This document shows positions 45,394 through 55,700 of a DNA stretch of 64,000 nt, one piece after another. Origin of the DNA: Hippasteria phrygiana (Eukaryota; Echinodermata; Asteroidea; Valvatida; Goniasteridae); contig JAZGUH010000256.1 in assembly GCA_037893225.1 (NCBI GenBank), positions 496,001 to 560,000 on the forward strand, given 5' to 3'. How positions within the stretch are numbered: position 1 is the stretch's first letter; each line of letters begins with the position of its first letter. The position numbers and the translations under genes are program-made. The notes beneath the pieces were generated by a model. The model was not told where the DNA came from, ran no database searches, and was given only the letters and a program-made list of their open reading frames with translations.

Positions 45394-46756
45394 TAGTCTT
45401 GGTTCAAGACGTTGTTACGTATATACGCGATAACTGGCCGCCACGAGAGGGCGTTATCACGACAAGCTTAACAGCCGCGAACCGCCAGTAACAACGTCTT
45501 GGGAATCTTGTTGAAGCCGTGTTGTGCGCACGCACCTGCTTAGCCTAATGTTGCATAATAAATGCATTATGCATAGATCTAACCCCCTGACTACTACCGC
45601 CCCGGAGTGTTAGTATATGAAGATAAAGGTACAGCAGGTCCGTGCTATTTAGATTGTTTGGTAGGGCCGAGGGGAATGAACTAAAAAGTTCCGGAATGAT
45701 GGAAATATAATAAACAGAAAATCTTAACGGGGCTGAATATGATAATTGATATTATAATGGTGCTGAGGAGACCTTGTTAGGTGATTTGATTGAGATATAA
45801 AATAAAAAAGGCCGTGATAATAATAAAACAAATAGCTCACGTATCACGAGGCCCCAGTCTTTACGGCCGGGGAAAACGGAGATTGTTGTACTTTGGTGAT
45901 TCGATTGTCACACAGTTCACAAAGATACTGAGACGCACTCTAGATCTCCTGCGGGTTTTCTCCACTGGTGAAACTCGACACAAATTAAGGCTCATGTTTG
46001 CTTTGAGGCTGGACGCGAATCCCCGCCGAGACAGCAACGATTCCCCCTACCTCCGAGACGACTTCAATTCAACGGACGACTTGTCTCAACGGAAGACTTG
46101 TCTCCACGGACGACTTAATTGTCTTCCCATTTGACGCAAAGACGGTCGAGTTATCTCAACGGTCGAGTTGTCTCGAGTCGAGTCGGCCAACGGTCGAGTT
46201 GTCCGAGCCCCTACGGTTTAATATAACGGAGAGGTATTTCTTGCATGTAACAAGTAATTTCCCGCAGATTCACACCATCACCCAGGTTGCCTGCCCGGTC
46301 CCGCCCGGCACCTTACCTGTCGTATCTCCCTCGCATCGATCGTCACAGTTGCAAGACGTCGCATGCGAACACGAGCGGTGAACACTGCAGCCGCTAGCGC
46401 ATAGCCGGCCGGCCGGCCGGCTGCCTGCAATTAATGCAAAGCAGAGCAAGCAGCTTCGATCGCGAACTTACCAGTGCCCCTTCGGCCAGTAGTATAGATA
46501 GCTACCAGACTATTGTGCAACTTCATGCAGCTCTTTTTCGTATGTGCGCGTGCGTGAAGAGAAAATGTTCCTCATTTTCATACAGAATTGACGCATGCGC
46601 ACTAGTTTCCCCCATTTTTCGGGGGGGAGATTTTACAAGATTCCCAAGACGTTGTTACTGGCGGTTCGTGGCTATTAATAGTTCGTGGCTAATAACGCCC
46701 TCTCGCGGCGGCCGGTTATCGCGTATTATACGTAACAACGTCTTGAACCAAGACTA
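45394..46756. mobile_element. Mutator-like candidate element, 1363 bp, 9-bp TSD
   Basis: ACCGTCGGC at 45385-45393 is repeated exactly at 46757-46765. The ends TAGTCTTGGTTCAAGACG and complement form inverted repeats of about 115 bp, which include 'acgttgttac' and 'gagggcgtta'. The interior holds a 114-codon frame (45790-46134) with no known domain and a short tandem run of 'acggtcgagtt' (46145-46200). No transposase, so it is non-autonomous. TSD length and long ends point to Mutator-like mobilisation. Confidence 0.87.
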
Positions 46757-46772
46757 ACCGTCGGCCGGATGA

Positions 46773-46890
46773 TAGCCTTTTATAGTCAAGGCGCGCGTGG
46801 CCGGCTATGTGACGCGCCCCGAACGCCAGCATGTCCGGGGCGCGCTATTCGTATCGTCCGGGTAGCCACGCGCGCCTCGACTAAAGGCTA
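46773..46890. mobile_element. Palindromic MITE, 118 bp
   Basis: TAGCCTTTTATAGTC and GCGCGCGTGGC face their complements 'gccacgcgcgc' and 'gactaaaggcta'. It lies 7 bp beyond the TSD of the preceding element. No target duplication was identified. Confidence 0.75.
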
Positions 46891-47051
46891 CAGGGCAGTT
46901 TTCCAACGATTTCCACTTTTCTTGACGACAGCACACCTGGTGCCATCATTTCACAGGATGATTGAGATTACTATTAACTTACAGTCTAGTAAGGTATTTT
47001 GTAATAATTCAGTAAAAAAAAAAATGAGGATTACCAATCGGTACATATGTA

Positions 47052-47566
47052 CAGGGTGGATTAAGAAAAACGAAACCGAGATATTATTGCTAATTGTAAC
47101 AGAAGTAGGGCACATGTGAATCAAAGGGAGATATCCTCTGTTAGGGTTGAATCTCCTCTTTAAAATGACACCCTGATCATGTCATTACATTCACGGTTGA
47201 CTGAGCAGTGACTAATTTTATGAAAGGGTCTATACAGAGAATTGCGCCACTTTCTTTAGTGGCATTCTTTGGCCTTAACCATTACATAACCTTCTTAAAA
47301 TTAACAAGTGGGTGAGGAGAAGCTCGCAGGTTCTTAACCCTGCGCTGCACTGCCAATTCCTACTGACGCGGTGACACTGCCTGCTTCCTTTGGGGAAGCA
47401 TGTGCTTGTAGCGTACATGTACACATGGCGGTCCCATGAACTCTTTCACCCCATTTCTGGAGCTGGGTCATTGACATATACTCCAAAGCCCTGCAACATG
47501 ACCTCTTGCCATGCCCTTGTGCACCACCATGTCAACAAACTTTCATATCAACTCCACCGTCCCCCC

Positions 47567-47601
<35 letters not shown>

Positions 47602-49167
47602 ACATGCCCTCCTAAAGACCTTGGGCCTTGACTGGGTCGGCAGACTACAAAGGCCTGGCCATCTGGAGCTAGGCTATTGGCATATCATTTACATGCCTGT
47701 GGTAAAACCATTATAAACAAACAGGAAGGAGATTTGTGCACAACCCTATGGGACTTACGCCGCCAGTGCTGCGCAGGGTTAAAACACATTCAGGCGTACA
47801 TGAGAATGCAGCTTACAAAAGCGAGTTTTTGTTGTGTCGAAGTGGTTGGAGACGGGGAGCCTTCAGCAAGTGGCAGATGCTTTTGCTGAAAACTTTCAAG
47901 AACGTCCTCCTCCAGCTAAGGCAACGATTTGGCGCAATGTTCGCAAGTACCAGCGTGAGGGAACCAGCTTAAACAAGTTAATATCTGGGCGACGAAGAAC
48001 TGGGCGCTCACCCGAAAACATCAATGCGGTCCAGCAGGCCCTGCAACAGGGAGAACGCATCAGCCAGAGACGAAATGGTCTAGGACTGCCCCCAGCCACA
48101 TTCAACAGAATTGTGAGGCTGGATGTCCGGTGGTACCCTTGCAGAATTGTGAGACGACATCAACTGCTTCCTGGTGATCTTCCGAGGCGTCTTAGGTTTT
48201 GCCAATGGATACTTGACCGTCCAAACGATTTTTGGAAAATCTCATTATCGAGATGAGGCTGCCTTCTGCATGAACGGAGCCGTGAAGACACAGAACGTCC
48301 GCCAGTACGCACCATTGCATCATCCACCGGCGGATTTCACTTTTGACAAAAGTTTGAATCGTGAGAAATTATCACTGTGGATTGGACTTTCTGGGAATGG
48401 GAAAGGCTATCTTCAAATGATCAATGACTTGATTGTACCCCAGTTAGAGCAACATTTCGAAAGACAGCAAGGAGGCATTTTTCGTCGGTTGTGGTGGGCC
48501 CAAGACGGGCACCTGCTCATCGCCGCATCATCGTACCAGAGCGATTGGCGGAACTGTTTGGAGAAAGAATCATTGCTCTGAACCACAACGTGGAATGGCC
48601 CCCGAGATCCCCGGATCTAACCCCATGCGGTTTCTTTCTCTGGGGTTATTTGAAAGTCAAGGTCTTTGTTACGCCACCACAGGATATTTAAGACTTGAGG
48701 GAGCGGATTGTCCGAGAAGTCGACATCCTACGCGGGCAACCTGGTGTGATTCGCTCGGCAGTGATAGGCATGCGACGCCGTGCTCAGATTTGTGTCGGGG
48801 AAAACGGAGGACATGTTGAGGGGCATGTTTAATTATGTAAATAACACTGCGCGAATAAATGTTATTAAGTTTACATGGTGAAATATCTTTTTCCCCACCT
48901 GGCTTGATTGGCAACCATAGCCTTTCACTCTGTGACAAATGACACCACAAAAACCACAATTGAAAAGTGGCGCAATTCTCTAAATAGACCCTTTCATAAA
49001 ATTAGTCACTGCTCAGTCAACCGTGAATGTAATGACATGATCAGGGTGTCATTTTAAAGAGGAGATTCAACCCTAACAGAGGATATCTCCCTTTGATTCA
49101 CATGTGCCCTACTTCTGTTACACTTAGCAATAATATCTCGGTTTCGATTATTTTTTTATCCACCCTG
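47052..49167 (+). mobile_element. Tc1/mariner-superfamily transposon, 2116 bp, TA TSD
   Basis: The element is bounded by TA at 47050-47051 and 49168-49169. It begins CAGGGTGGATTAAG and ends with the complement (CCACCCTG). Inverted ends span about 200 bp each (47052-47255 and 48962-49167). They contain 'gattcaaccctaacagagg' and a palindromic 'tcagtgact'. A broken transposase gene lies between. A 32-base A-run at about 47569-47600 interrupts the 5' leader. High similarity between the two ends suggests a fairly young insertion despite the dead gene. Confidence 0.9.
47806..48832 (+). pseudogene. Tc1/mariner-type transposase, frameshifted
   Basis: The protein would catalyse cut-and-paste transposition at TA. 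The N-terminal helix-turn-helix part reads VSKWLETGSLQQVADAF, then a basic RRRTGRSPENI linker. The catalytic region follows in another frame: DEAAFCMNG holds the first acidic residue, WWAQDG the second. After another frameshift come IIVPERLAELFGE and EWPPRSPDLTPCGFFLWGYL, the hallmark block of this superfamily. At least three frameshifts and one in-frame stop (48688-48690) interrupt it; the last segment still reads open to 48832. I cannot assign a subfamily safely. Confidence 0.88.
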
Positions 49168-49169
49168 TA

Positions 49170-49756
49170 TATAACGTTAACAGTACAGGCCTACGATCCG
49201 ACCACTCACCTGCGTCAGGCTGGTGGGGGTCGGCGACTGTGTAGTTACGGCACCCTCTGAAGTTTTGGTCAAATTATAGACTCAATGGATTTATTTCATT
49301 TTAGAAGGACTTTATCAACCTAAAGAAGTCTTCTCTGAATCTTTAATGACAATTTAATTAACATTTTAACACAACCTGCTGTACAAAAGACGATTTTCTG
49401 GATTTTATGGTTGTCCTATACGAATCAGCGTGGTTTCACGGTGCTTCGCGGTACCCCTGTATTTTCCGATTTTAGTTTTGATTTTCGTTTGATTTTATCC
49501 AAGTCGTCGTTTTAGTCACAGTTTTCCTCAAAATTAACAGCTACGACATACCTGTTGGCTTTTGATGTTGCTAACTAAGTTAAACTAACGTTATTAGTTT
49601 CGTATGACTGATTTTGTTCTCTTATACTTGGAGCAGGGCCAGTAACTATACCTCAAATAGCACGCTCCCAAATGCATGTTACTGAAATTATACTGAAAAA
49701 CATACTCACGGCTATGGCATGTCAAACGTTGCAATATTCGATAATCTGCGTATTTT
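49170..49756. other. Flank between the mariner element and the giant arm
   Basis: AT-rich sequence without a recognised gene or repeat. The left terminus of the giant inverted-arm element, if it is one, lies near 49757 or somewhat upstream. Confidence 0.4.
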
Positions 49757-50635
49757 TGTGCGATGTTCAAATATGCCTATGTGCGATGTTTGTCATTATG
49801 TGCGATGTTCAAATATATATGTGCGATATTTGTCATTATATGTGCGATGTTCCAATTTATATGTGCGATGTTTGTCATTATAATTATGTGCGATGTTCAA
49901 ATTTATATGTGCGATGTTTGTCATTATATGTGCGATGTTCAAATTTATATGTGCGGTGTTCAAATTTATATGTGCGATGTTCAAATGTATATGTGCGATG
50001 TTCAAATATATATGCCGCGGTGTTTTGTCATAATATGTGCGATGTTTGTCATATATGCGATGTTTGTCATATATGTTTGTCATATATGTTTGTCATATAT
50101 GTTTGTCATATATGTTTGTCATATATGTTTGTCATATATGTTTGTCATATATGCGATTCAGCCCGCCATTCAGCCCGCCATTCAGCCCGCCATTCAGCCC
50201 GCCATTCGAGCAGCCGCATATTGAAAACTAGAATCCATTCGAAAAAAGGAGGTTTCTTTTATGAAATCGCTGGATTCAGGCAACGAATTTTCGAGAAATG
50301 TCAATTAATTACATACCAATTACATACCAAAACAGGTATGAGCAAAGCTGTACATATTATACTTAACATTGTTTTATGGGTCTATTTTATGAAATAATTA
50401 GTCGTTTCGCGAGGGCCCATTTCAAAGGGTTCTCTACATCAATTCCTTTCGGCTTAGCACAATAACTTCTGTTTGAAAGAAAGTGTACCGCACATGTTTT
50501 TAAAAATTCATATTTGTCTTTCATATTCATAATTGCCACCTTCCTGGGCACACTTAATTTCAGCAAGGGCCTATTCCAAGAATGGCTTATGTTCCATACT
50601 GACCATTTTCAAGAATATTTGGAAATGCGGTATTC
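49757..50635. repeat. Left arm of a giant inverted repeat
   Basis: Reverse-complement match to about 63265-64000 (and on past the window end). It consists of a minisatellite, a 'cattcagcccgc' tetramer and about 430 bp of single-copy sequence. A lone third copy is at 20250-20610. The arms enclose the LINE and the 604-bp satellite, about 12.6 kb of interior. Confidence 0.85.
49760..50158 (+). repeat. Minisatellite of 'tgtgcgatgttcaaat' and 'tgtttgtcatata' units
   Basis: Mixed 13- to 33-bp units of two related words build the outer part of the left arm. At 50050-50150 the array simplifies to a 14-bp 'tatgtttgtcatat' repeat. Open frames across it are repeat artefacts. Confidence 0.9.
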
Positions 50636-50900
50636 ATCGCCAACATGACAAACAATGGCAAAGCAACAGTGATCTAATAAATAACACGACCTATTGGGTT
50701 TACATTAAAACGAAGTTATGAGCAAATACACTGTATCCTATTAAAACCACTTGCGTACGGATGACGCCATATGGCGTCCAAAAAAAAGTGCCACCAGGCC
50801 GGATGACGCCATTGGCCGTCGTTTGTGCAGTTTCAGTCCATTGTTGGATTATTGGCTTTTCCGAAATCCTTCGGAAAAGGCTTTGTTTTTGTTCTGATTT
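50636..50900. other. Sequence between the arm and the TTC microsatellite
   Basis: It contains two similar 'ggatgacgccat' words and a hairpin 'cttttccgaaatccttcggaaaag' (50858-50881). A related 'ggcttttccg' word recurs near 60215. No gene. Confidence 0.45.
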
Positions 50901-50956
50901 TTTTTTTTTTTCTTCTTCTTCTTCTTCTTCTTCTTCTTCTTCTTCTTCTTCTTCTT
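50899..50956 (+). repeat. Poly-T and (TTC)n microsatellite, LINE 5' target
   Basis: A T-run passes into about fifteen TTC units ending at 50956. Four TTC units recur at 57460-57472 just after the LINE, so the LINE lies within a TTC tract. Confidence 0.92.
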
Positions 50957-51167
50957 GTGTGCAGACGTGTTTCGATCGAGCTCCGGAAAAAGTAAGAATT
51001 TTGTAGCTTTTAGACCTTGTACGGTCCTAGTTTCTTTACTAGGTTTCTCCTCCTGTTACATAGATACTGCTAGATCAAGTTCACCCTGTCAGGTTTCTTA
51101 ATTTTCGTGTAATTTTGGATCTGTTTTTAACATTTCACTGTATTGGTTTTTCGTAGGACTGGCCATC

Positions 51168-52760
51168 ATGGCCAGTCGGGCGGAACCGCCTATTCATGGC
51201 CAGCCGGCCGTGAGCACGGCGTTGGGCCCCTCTACCTCACGTCCTATTGTTCCTGGTGACGAGCCGTTTAAGCAAATCACCAGGAACAATGGAGTCTCTT
51301 TCAGAGCGTCTGACAATGTTTCTATTCAAAATTATATTGATTCATTCACTGACTACATGCCTGCTAAAGACGTAATCTCTGCCTCCCGCATATCTAACGG
51401 CCGTGTTGCAATATACCTAAGAACTAGGGACGCTGTTATAGACGCTGTGCAACATGGCCTCCGTCATGGGGATTCTTTTTTTGAACTCTCCCCTCTCCTG
51501 AAACCAACCACTCGTCTAACTCTATCCAATGTGTACCCTGAAATCCCCAACGCCGTGCTCATAAATAATTTGTCCGGATTTTGTAAGGTTGTCTCTCAAA
51601 TCCGGCCCATACCCCTGGGTTTTAAGAACAAGGAATTATCCCACATCATGTCATTCAGACGTAATGTTCATGTACTTCTAGATCCTAACATCACTCCTCC
51701 AGATCATATCACTTTCACCTATTCCGGAGTCAATTACCGTGTATTTCTTTCCACGGAGTCCGTTCGGTGCTTCAACTGTGGTGAGTTTGGCCACATAAGC
51801 CGCTCATGCAAAAAGAGAGCCCCCCAAAATGACGACCCCAACGACCCCCAGCACCATGATAGCCAGGTAAATCCCTTGAATCCCCCTCCCACCTTCATCC
51901 ACCAAAACAAATCTGATCCCAAACACCCGTCCAAAAAATCCAAACCCTGCACGTCTGGTCCGCCCGCCCCGTCCGGCCCTCCCGCTCGTGCGGTGAGTGC
52001 CGCCCCAACGGTCGAGCGCCCAGCGTCCCATGGCGCGGGTGACTCGGCCGGGTCCGGTAAACGGGCCGTCCCCCTGGCAACCTCACCATTGAGCCCCGCC
52101 CGCTCAGGTGCGGCGGCCGGTGTCCGGGCGGACCTAGCCAAGCCCTCCACCCCAAAACCTCCCTCCAAGAAACACACCGACAATGTCTGGGGCACGCCAC
52201 CCGTCCCAACACGATTGTTTTCCGATATCGTCTCTAAACGAAAACAACCAACTTCAGAACCTGCAGATGACCGTCCTCACCTAGTTCCACTGAAGTCCCC
52301 TTCACCCATGAGGAAAATGGCCAAAAAACACATCTCCCATATGAATACAGAGCACCAGATCACCACCGTCCCCGACACCCCAACCACCACCGTCCCCGAC
52401 ACCCCAACCACCTCCCAAGCCCTCGATGCAACCACCCCTTCTGTTTCCACCCCAATCTCTGAATTTGGCACCGATACGGACTCTATATCGTGGGAGGACA
52501 CACAGATTGACGACAGTGTCCCTGCATCTGACTCTATTCCTGAGTCCATCTTCACTACTAAAGGTCCGCTCTCACATTCCCAACTCATAAATTTTCTCTC
52601 CGAGGTGAAAGCCAAAAAGAAAAAAGTCCAGATCGCAAGAAAATTCACCTTTGACATCCCGGGCCTTGTGAAACAACTTAAACCCTTGCGAAATAGTCCC
52701 CTCTTGCAAAAGAGCATGCAGCAGAGGGTGCAAAAACTGATCAGATCACTCGATGTTTAA
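51168..52760 (+). CDS. LINE ORF1 protein with CCHC zinc knuckle
   Basis: A nucleic-acid-binding protein expected to coat the LINE RNA and form the ribonucleoprotein in the cytoplasm. It has 530 residues. Residues about 45-198 form a mixed alpha/beta region that could be an RRM-like fold. A single zinc knuckle C201-x2-C204-x4-H209-x4-C214 (CFNCGEFGHISRSC) follows. Then comes a long proline-, serine- and lysine-rich disordered linker (220-390) containing two TTVPDTPT repeats, and a Lys/Arg-rich C-terminal segment from about 480. The start at 51168 is the first ATG after the leader, in a 'catcatgg' context. The stop TAA is at 52758-52760, 15 nt before ORF2 in the same frame. Codon usage is open throughout with no lesions. 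Confidence 0.9.
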   Translation: MASRAEPPIHGQPAVSTALGPSTSRPIVPGDEPFKQITRNNGVSFRASDNVSIQNYIDSFTDYMPAKDVISASRISNGRVAIYLRTRDAVIDAVQHGLRHGDSFFELSPLLKPTTRLTLSNVYPEIPNAVLINNLSGFCKVVSQIRPIPLGFKNKELSHIMSFRRNVHVLLDPNITPPDHITFTYSGVNYRVFLSTESVRCFNCGEFGHISRSCKKRAPQNDDPNDPQHHDSQVNPLNPPPTFIHQNKSDPKHPSKKSKPCTSGPPAPSGPPARAVSAAPTVERPASHGAGDSAGSGKRAVPLATSPLSPARSGAAAGVRADLAKPSTPKPPSKKHTDNVWGTPPVPTRLFSDIVSKRKQPTSEPADDRPHLVPLKSPSPMRKMAKKHISHMNTEHQITTVPDTPTTTVPDTPTTSQALDATTPSVSTPISEFGTDTDSISWEDTQIDDSVPASDSIPESIFTTKGPLSHSQLINFLSEVKAKKKKVQIARKFTFDIPGLVKQLKPLRNSPLLQKSMQQRVQKLIRSLDV

Positions 52761-52775
52761 TTTCTCCCTTTCTTC

Positions 52776-55700
52776 ATGGAAGTATATTTTCGCCATTTTC
52801 TTAACTTATTTATGGCTGTATCTTTTCTTACATTAAATACCGCGGGATGCTCCACTGCCACCCGAAGTGCATCCTTTCAAGTGTATTTAGAAAATATTTG
52901 TAATAATCCGGATATTGTCTTTTTACAAGAAACTTACAGCCTCACAGAACAATGTCCCTGTTGGAACACATGGCCCTACACTCGCATATGTGCCCCCGAT
53001 TCTACTAAAGGATCGGGTGTCACCACTCTCATTAAAAACGGTACTGCTAATATTGTCGATTCCCGCGTCATTTTTCACGGGCACATCCTTTACACTAAAC
53101 TTAACCTTAACAATAACATCTATCACGCTTACAATGTCCTGATTCCACAAACTGACAATGATGCCCTTCGAGCCATCAATGATCTCTTAGATCATTGCTC
53201 CCAGTGTTCCGACGGGGTCATTGTTCTGGGAGGCGATTTCAATTGTACAGAATGTCCCTCTATTGATCGTCTGCATACGCGCACTGAACATAGGTGCAAA
53301 ATTTCCATGGCTCTCACTAACGCTGTCAATACGCTGTCCTTTTGTGACATCTGGCGTGGGCGGCATCCATACGATAAACACTTTACGTGGTCTAGAAAAA
53401 ATCCCTCTCACCCAGGCGGAATTTCCAAAGCCAGGTTAGACCGTTTTTATTCAAATTCTAGTCTCGTTCCATCTGTGCTTTCTTGTAAAATTGTCCCCTG
53501 CTCTCTATCAGACCACTCCGCTGTTCTTCTTTCTTTGAAACCTCCCGGCGTTAGAGAAAGGGGAAGTGCCTATTGGCATTTTAATAACTCTCTTTTACAA
53601 GACAAGGTTTATATTGACATAATTAATTCCTTTTGGAAAGACTGGAGAAATCAAACGCATGATTTTTCCGATCTCGGGTCCTGGTGGGATCTTGGAAAGA
53701 TTCACATCAAAACCATAACTCAAATGTACAGCACTAAAATTGCCAAAGAAAAACGCGAAAAGTTCGCTAAAATTAACCAAACTATTGATGACTTGCAGTC
53801 CACGCCGGATGTCACACCAGAAACTCTTGAGGTTCTTCGTGAGCAAAAAAATAACTTAAATACTCTCTTAAAAATTGAGGCGCAGGGTGCCCTCGTCAGA
53901 TCCCGTTTTCAACATACTACTGAAGTCGACTCTAGCTCTTCATATTTTTTCAACTTAGAAAAGTCTAATTCTATGTCTAAAACATTGTCTCATATACGGC
54001 TAACTTCGGGGTCAGTCACCGAAGACCCCGCCGAAATTCGGCATCACGTCCGTGAATTTTACTCTTCATTATACTCACGTCGGGCGTCTGACGAGGGCGC
54101 CCTCGACCCACTCCTAAATAATCTTAATATACTAGACCCTGATGAAGCAGATAACTTAGAATGCCCTCTGACTGTTGAAGAAATTGATTGTGCTGTCAAG
54201 CAACTTGGCCAAAATAAGTCACCTGGCCTCGACGGATTCACTTGTGAATTCTACGAGTCTTTTTGGCCACTTCTTCGTAATGATTTCCTCTCTGTTTTAA
54301 ATTCTTCCATTGCTTCCGGTCATCTTCCCCGTTCTCTCCTGAGAGCTGTAATTACTCTTCTGCCCAAAAAAGGGGATCTTGCTGACATTGGTAACTGGCG
54401 ACCAGTTTCTCTCCTGAACACCGACTACAAAATTTTGGCCAAGTTGCTTGCCAATAGACTAAAACAGTGTATTGGCAGCGTTATTAATGAGGATCAAGGG
54501 TACTGCGTTCCCGGTAGATCCATATATGACAATTTAAACTTAATTCGAGATATTATTACTTATTCTAACTGGAATGATTTTCCTCTAGCTGTGGTCAACC
54601 TTGATCAAAAGAAAGCTTTTGACAACGTTGACCACAACTATTTATTTTCCACAATGAGAGCCATGGGGTTTGGTCCCAACTTTCTAAACTGCATCCACCT
54701 GTTATACGAGGGAACTGAAAGCCTCGTTAAAGTCCGCAGTTCATTGACGGCGCCTTTTCCCTTTGAAAAGGGGATTAGGCAAGGCTGTCCGCTTTCCGGT
54801 CTTTTATACTCAATCGCTATTGAGCCTTTCTTGAACAAACTTAGAGAAAACCTTTGTGAGAATAGTTTTTGTCTTCCTGGCGGGACAACCTCTTGTTCAG
54901 TGTCCGCGTATGCAGACGACATTTCCATATTCATTACTAAAGATTCTGGTTTTAAAGTCATCCGGGATACTTACGATCTTTTCAGCCGCGCATCTGCTGC
55001 ATGCTTAAATACACAAAAATCCCAGGGCTTGTGGGCCGGATCGTGGACCGGACGAAGCGACGAGCCACTCGATTTCCATTGGAACAACAAGGGTTTATGT
55101 TTCCTTGGAGTTCACCTGGGAAATAGTCCTCATTACGGCAAACAAAATTGGGAAAAATGCAAACTCAAAATTTCTAAAACACTGGCCAACTGGAAAAGAC
55201 TTTCTTATTCACTCTCTCTTAAAGGAAAAATCCTCGTTGCCAATCAATTGGCAGCTTCTAAAATATATCACTACATTGCAGTTATCAGTCCCCCTGACAA
55301 TGTCCTAGGTGAGCTCCAGAACCTGCTCGTCGACTTCGTCTGGTCCAATAAGAGACACCTACTTAAACAAAAAACTCTTTTCCAAAAACCTGACAAAGGA
55401 GGACTTGGTCTGGCATGCCTCCAAGCACGTACTCTCACCTTTCGCCTCAAATTAATTCAACGTAATTTTAATCAATGTAGTCATCCCTCTTTTGTCCTCT
55501 TTGACCACTTCCTTCAAAAATACAAAAGAATGGGTTTAGACTATCAGTTATTGCTCTGCCAAATTGATCCCAAATTTTTCACTAGTCTTCCTCCATTTTA
55601 CGGTGAGATTTTGCGTGCTTGGATGGCTTCCGGAGCTCGCATCGAAATACCCTCGTCTTCTATCAACCATGTCATGAACCTCCCTCTGATCAGTCCCTTT

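Noticed and set aside
49760..50205. CRISPR-like array
   Set aside because: The units are contiguous minisatellite words without unique spacers, and this is an animal genome.
49672..50397. 241-codon frame with cysteine/valine/tyrosine repeats
   Set aside because: Translation of the arm minisatellite. The cysteine spacing follows the DNA unit, not a protein domain.
51734..52717. Minus-strand open frames opposite LINE ORF1
   Set aside because: Antisense shadows of a GC-rich coding region, without domains of their own.
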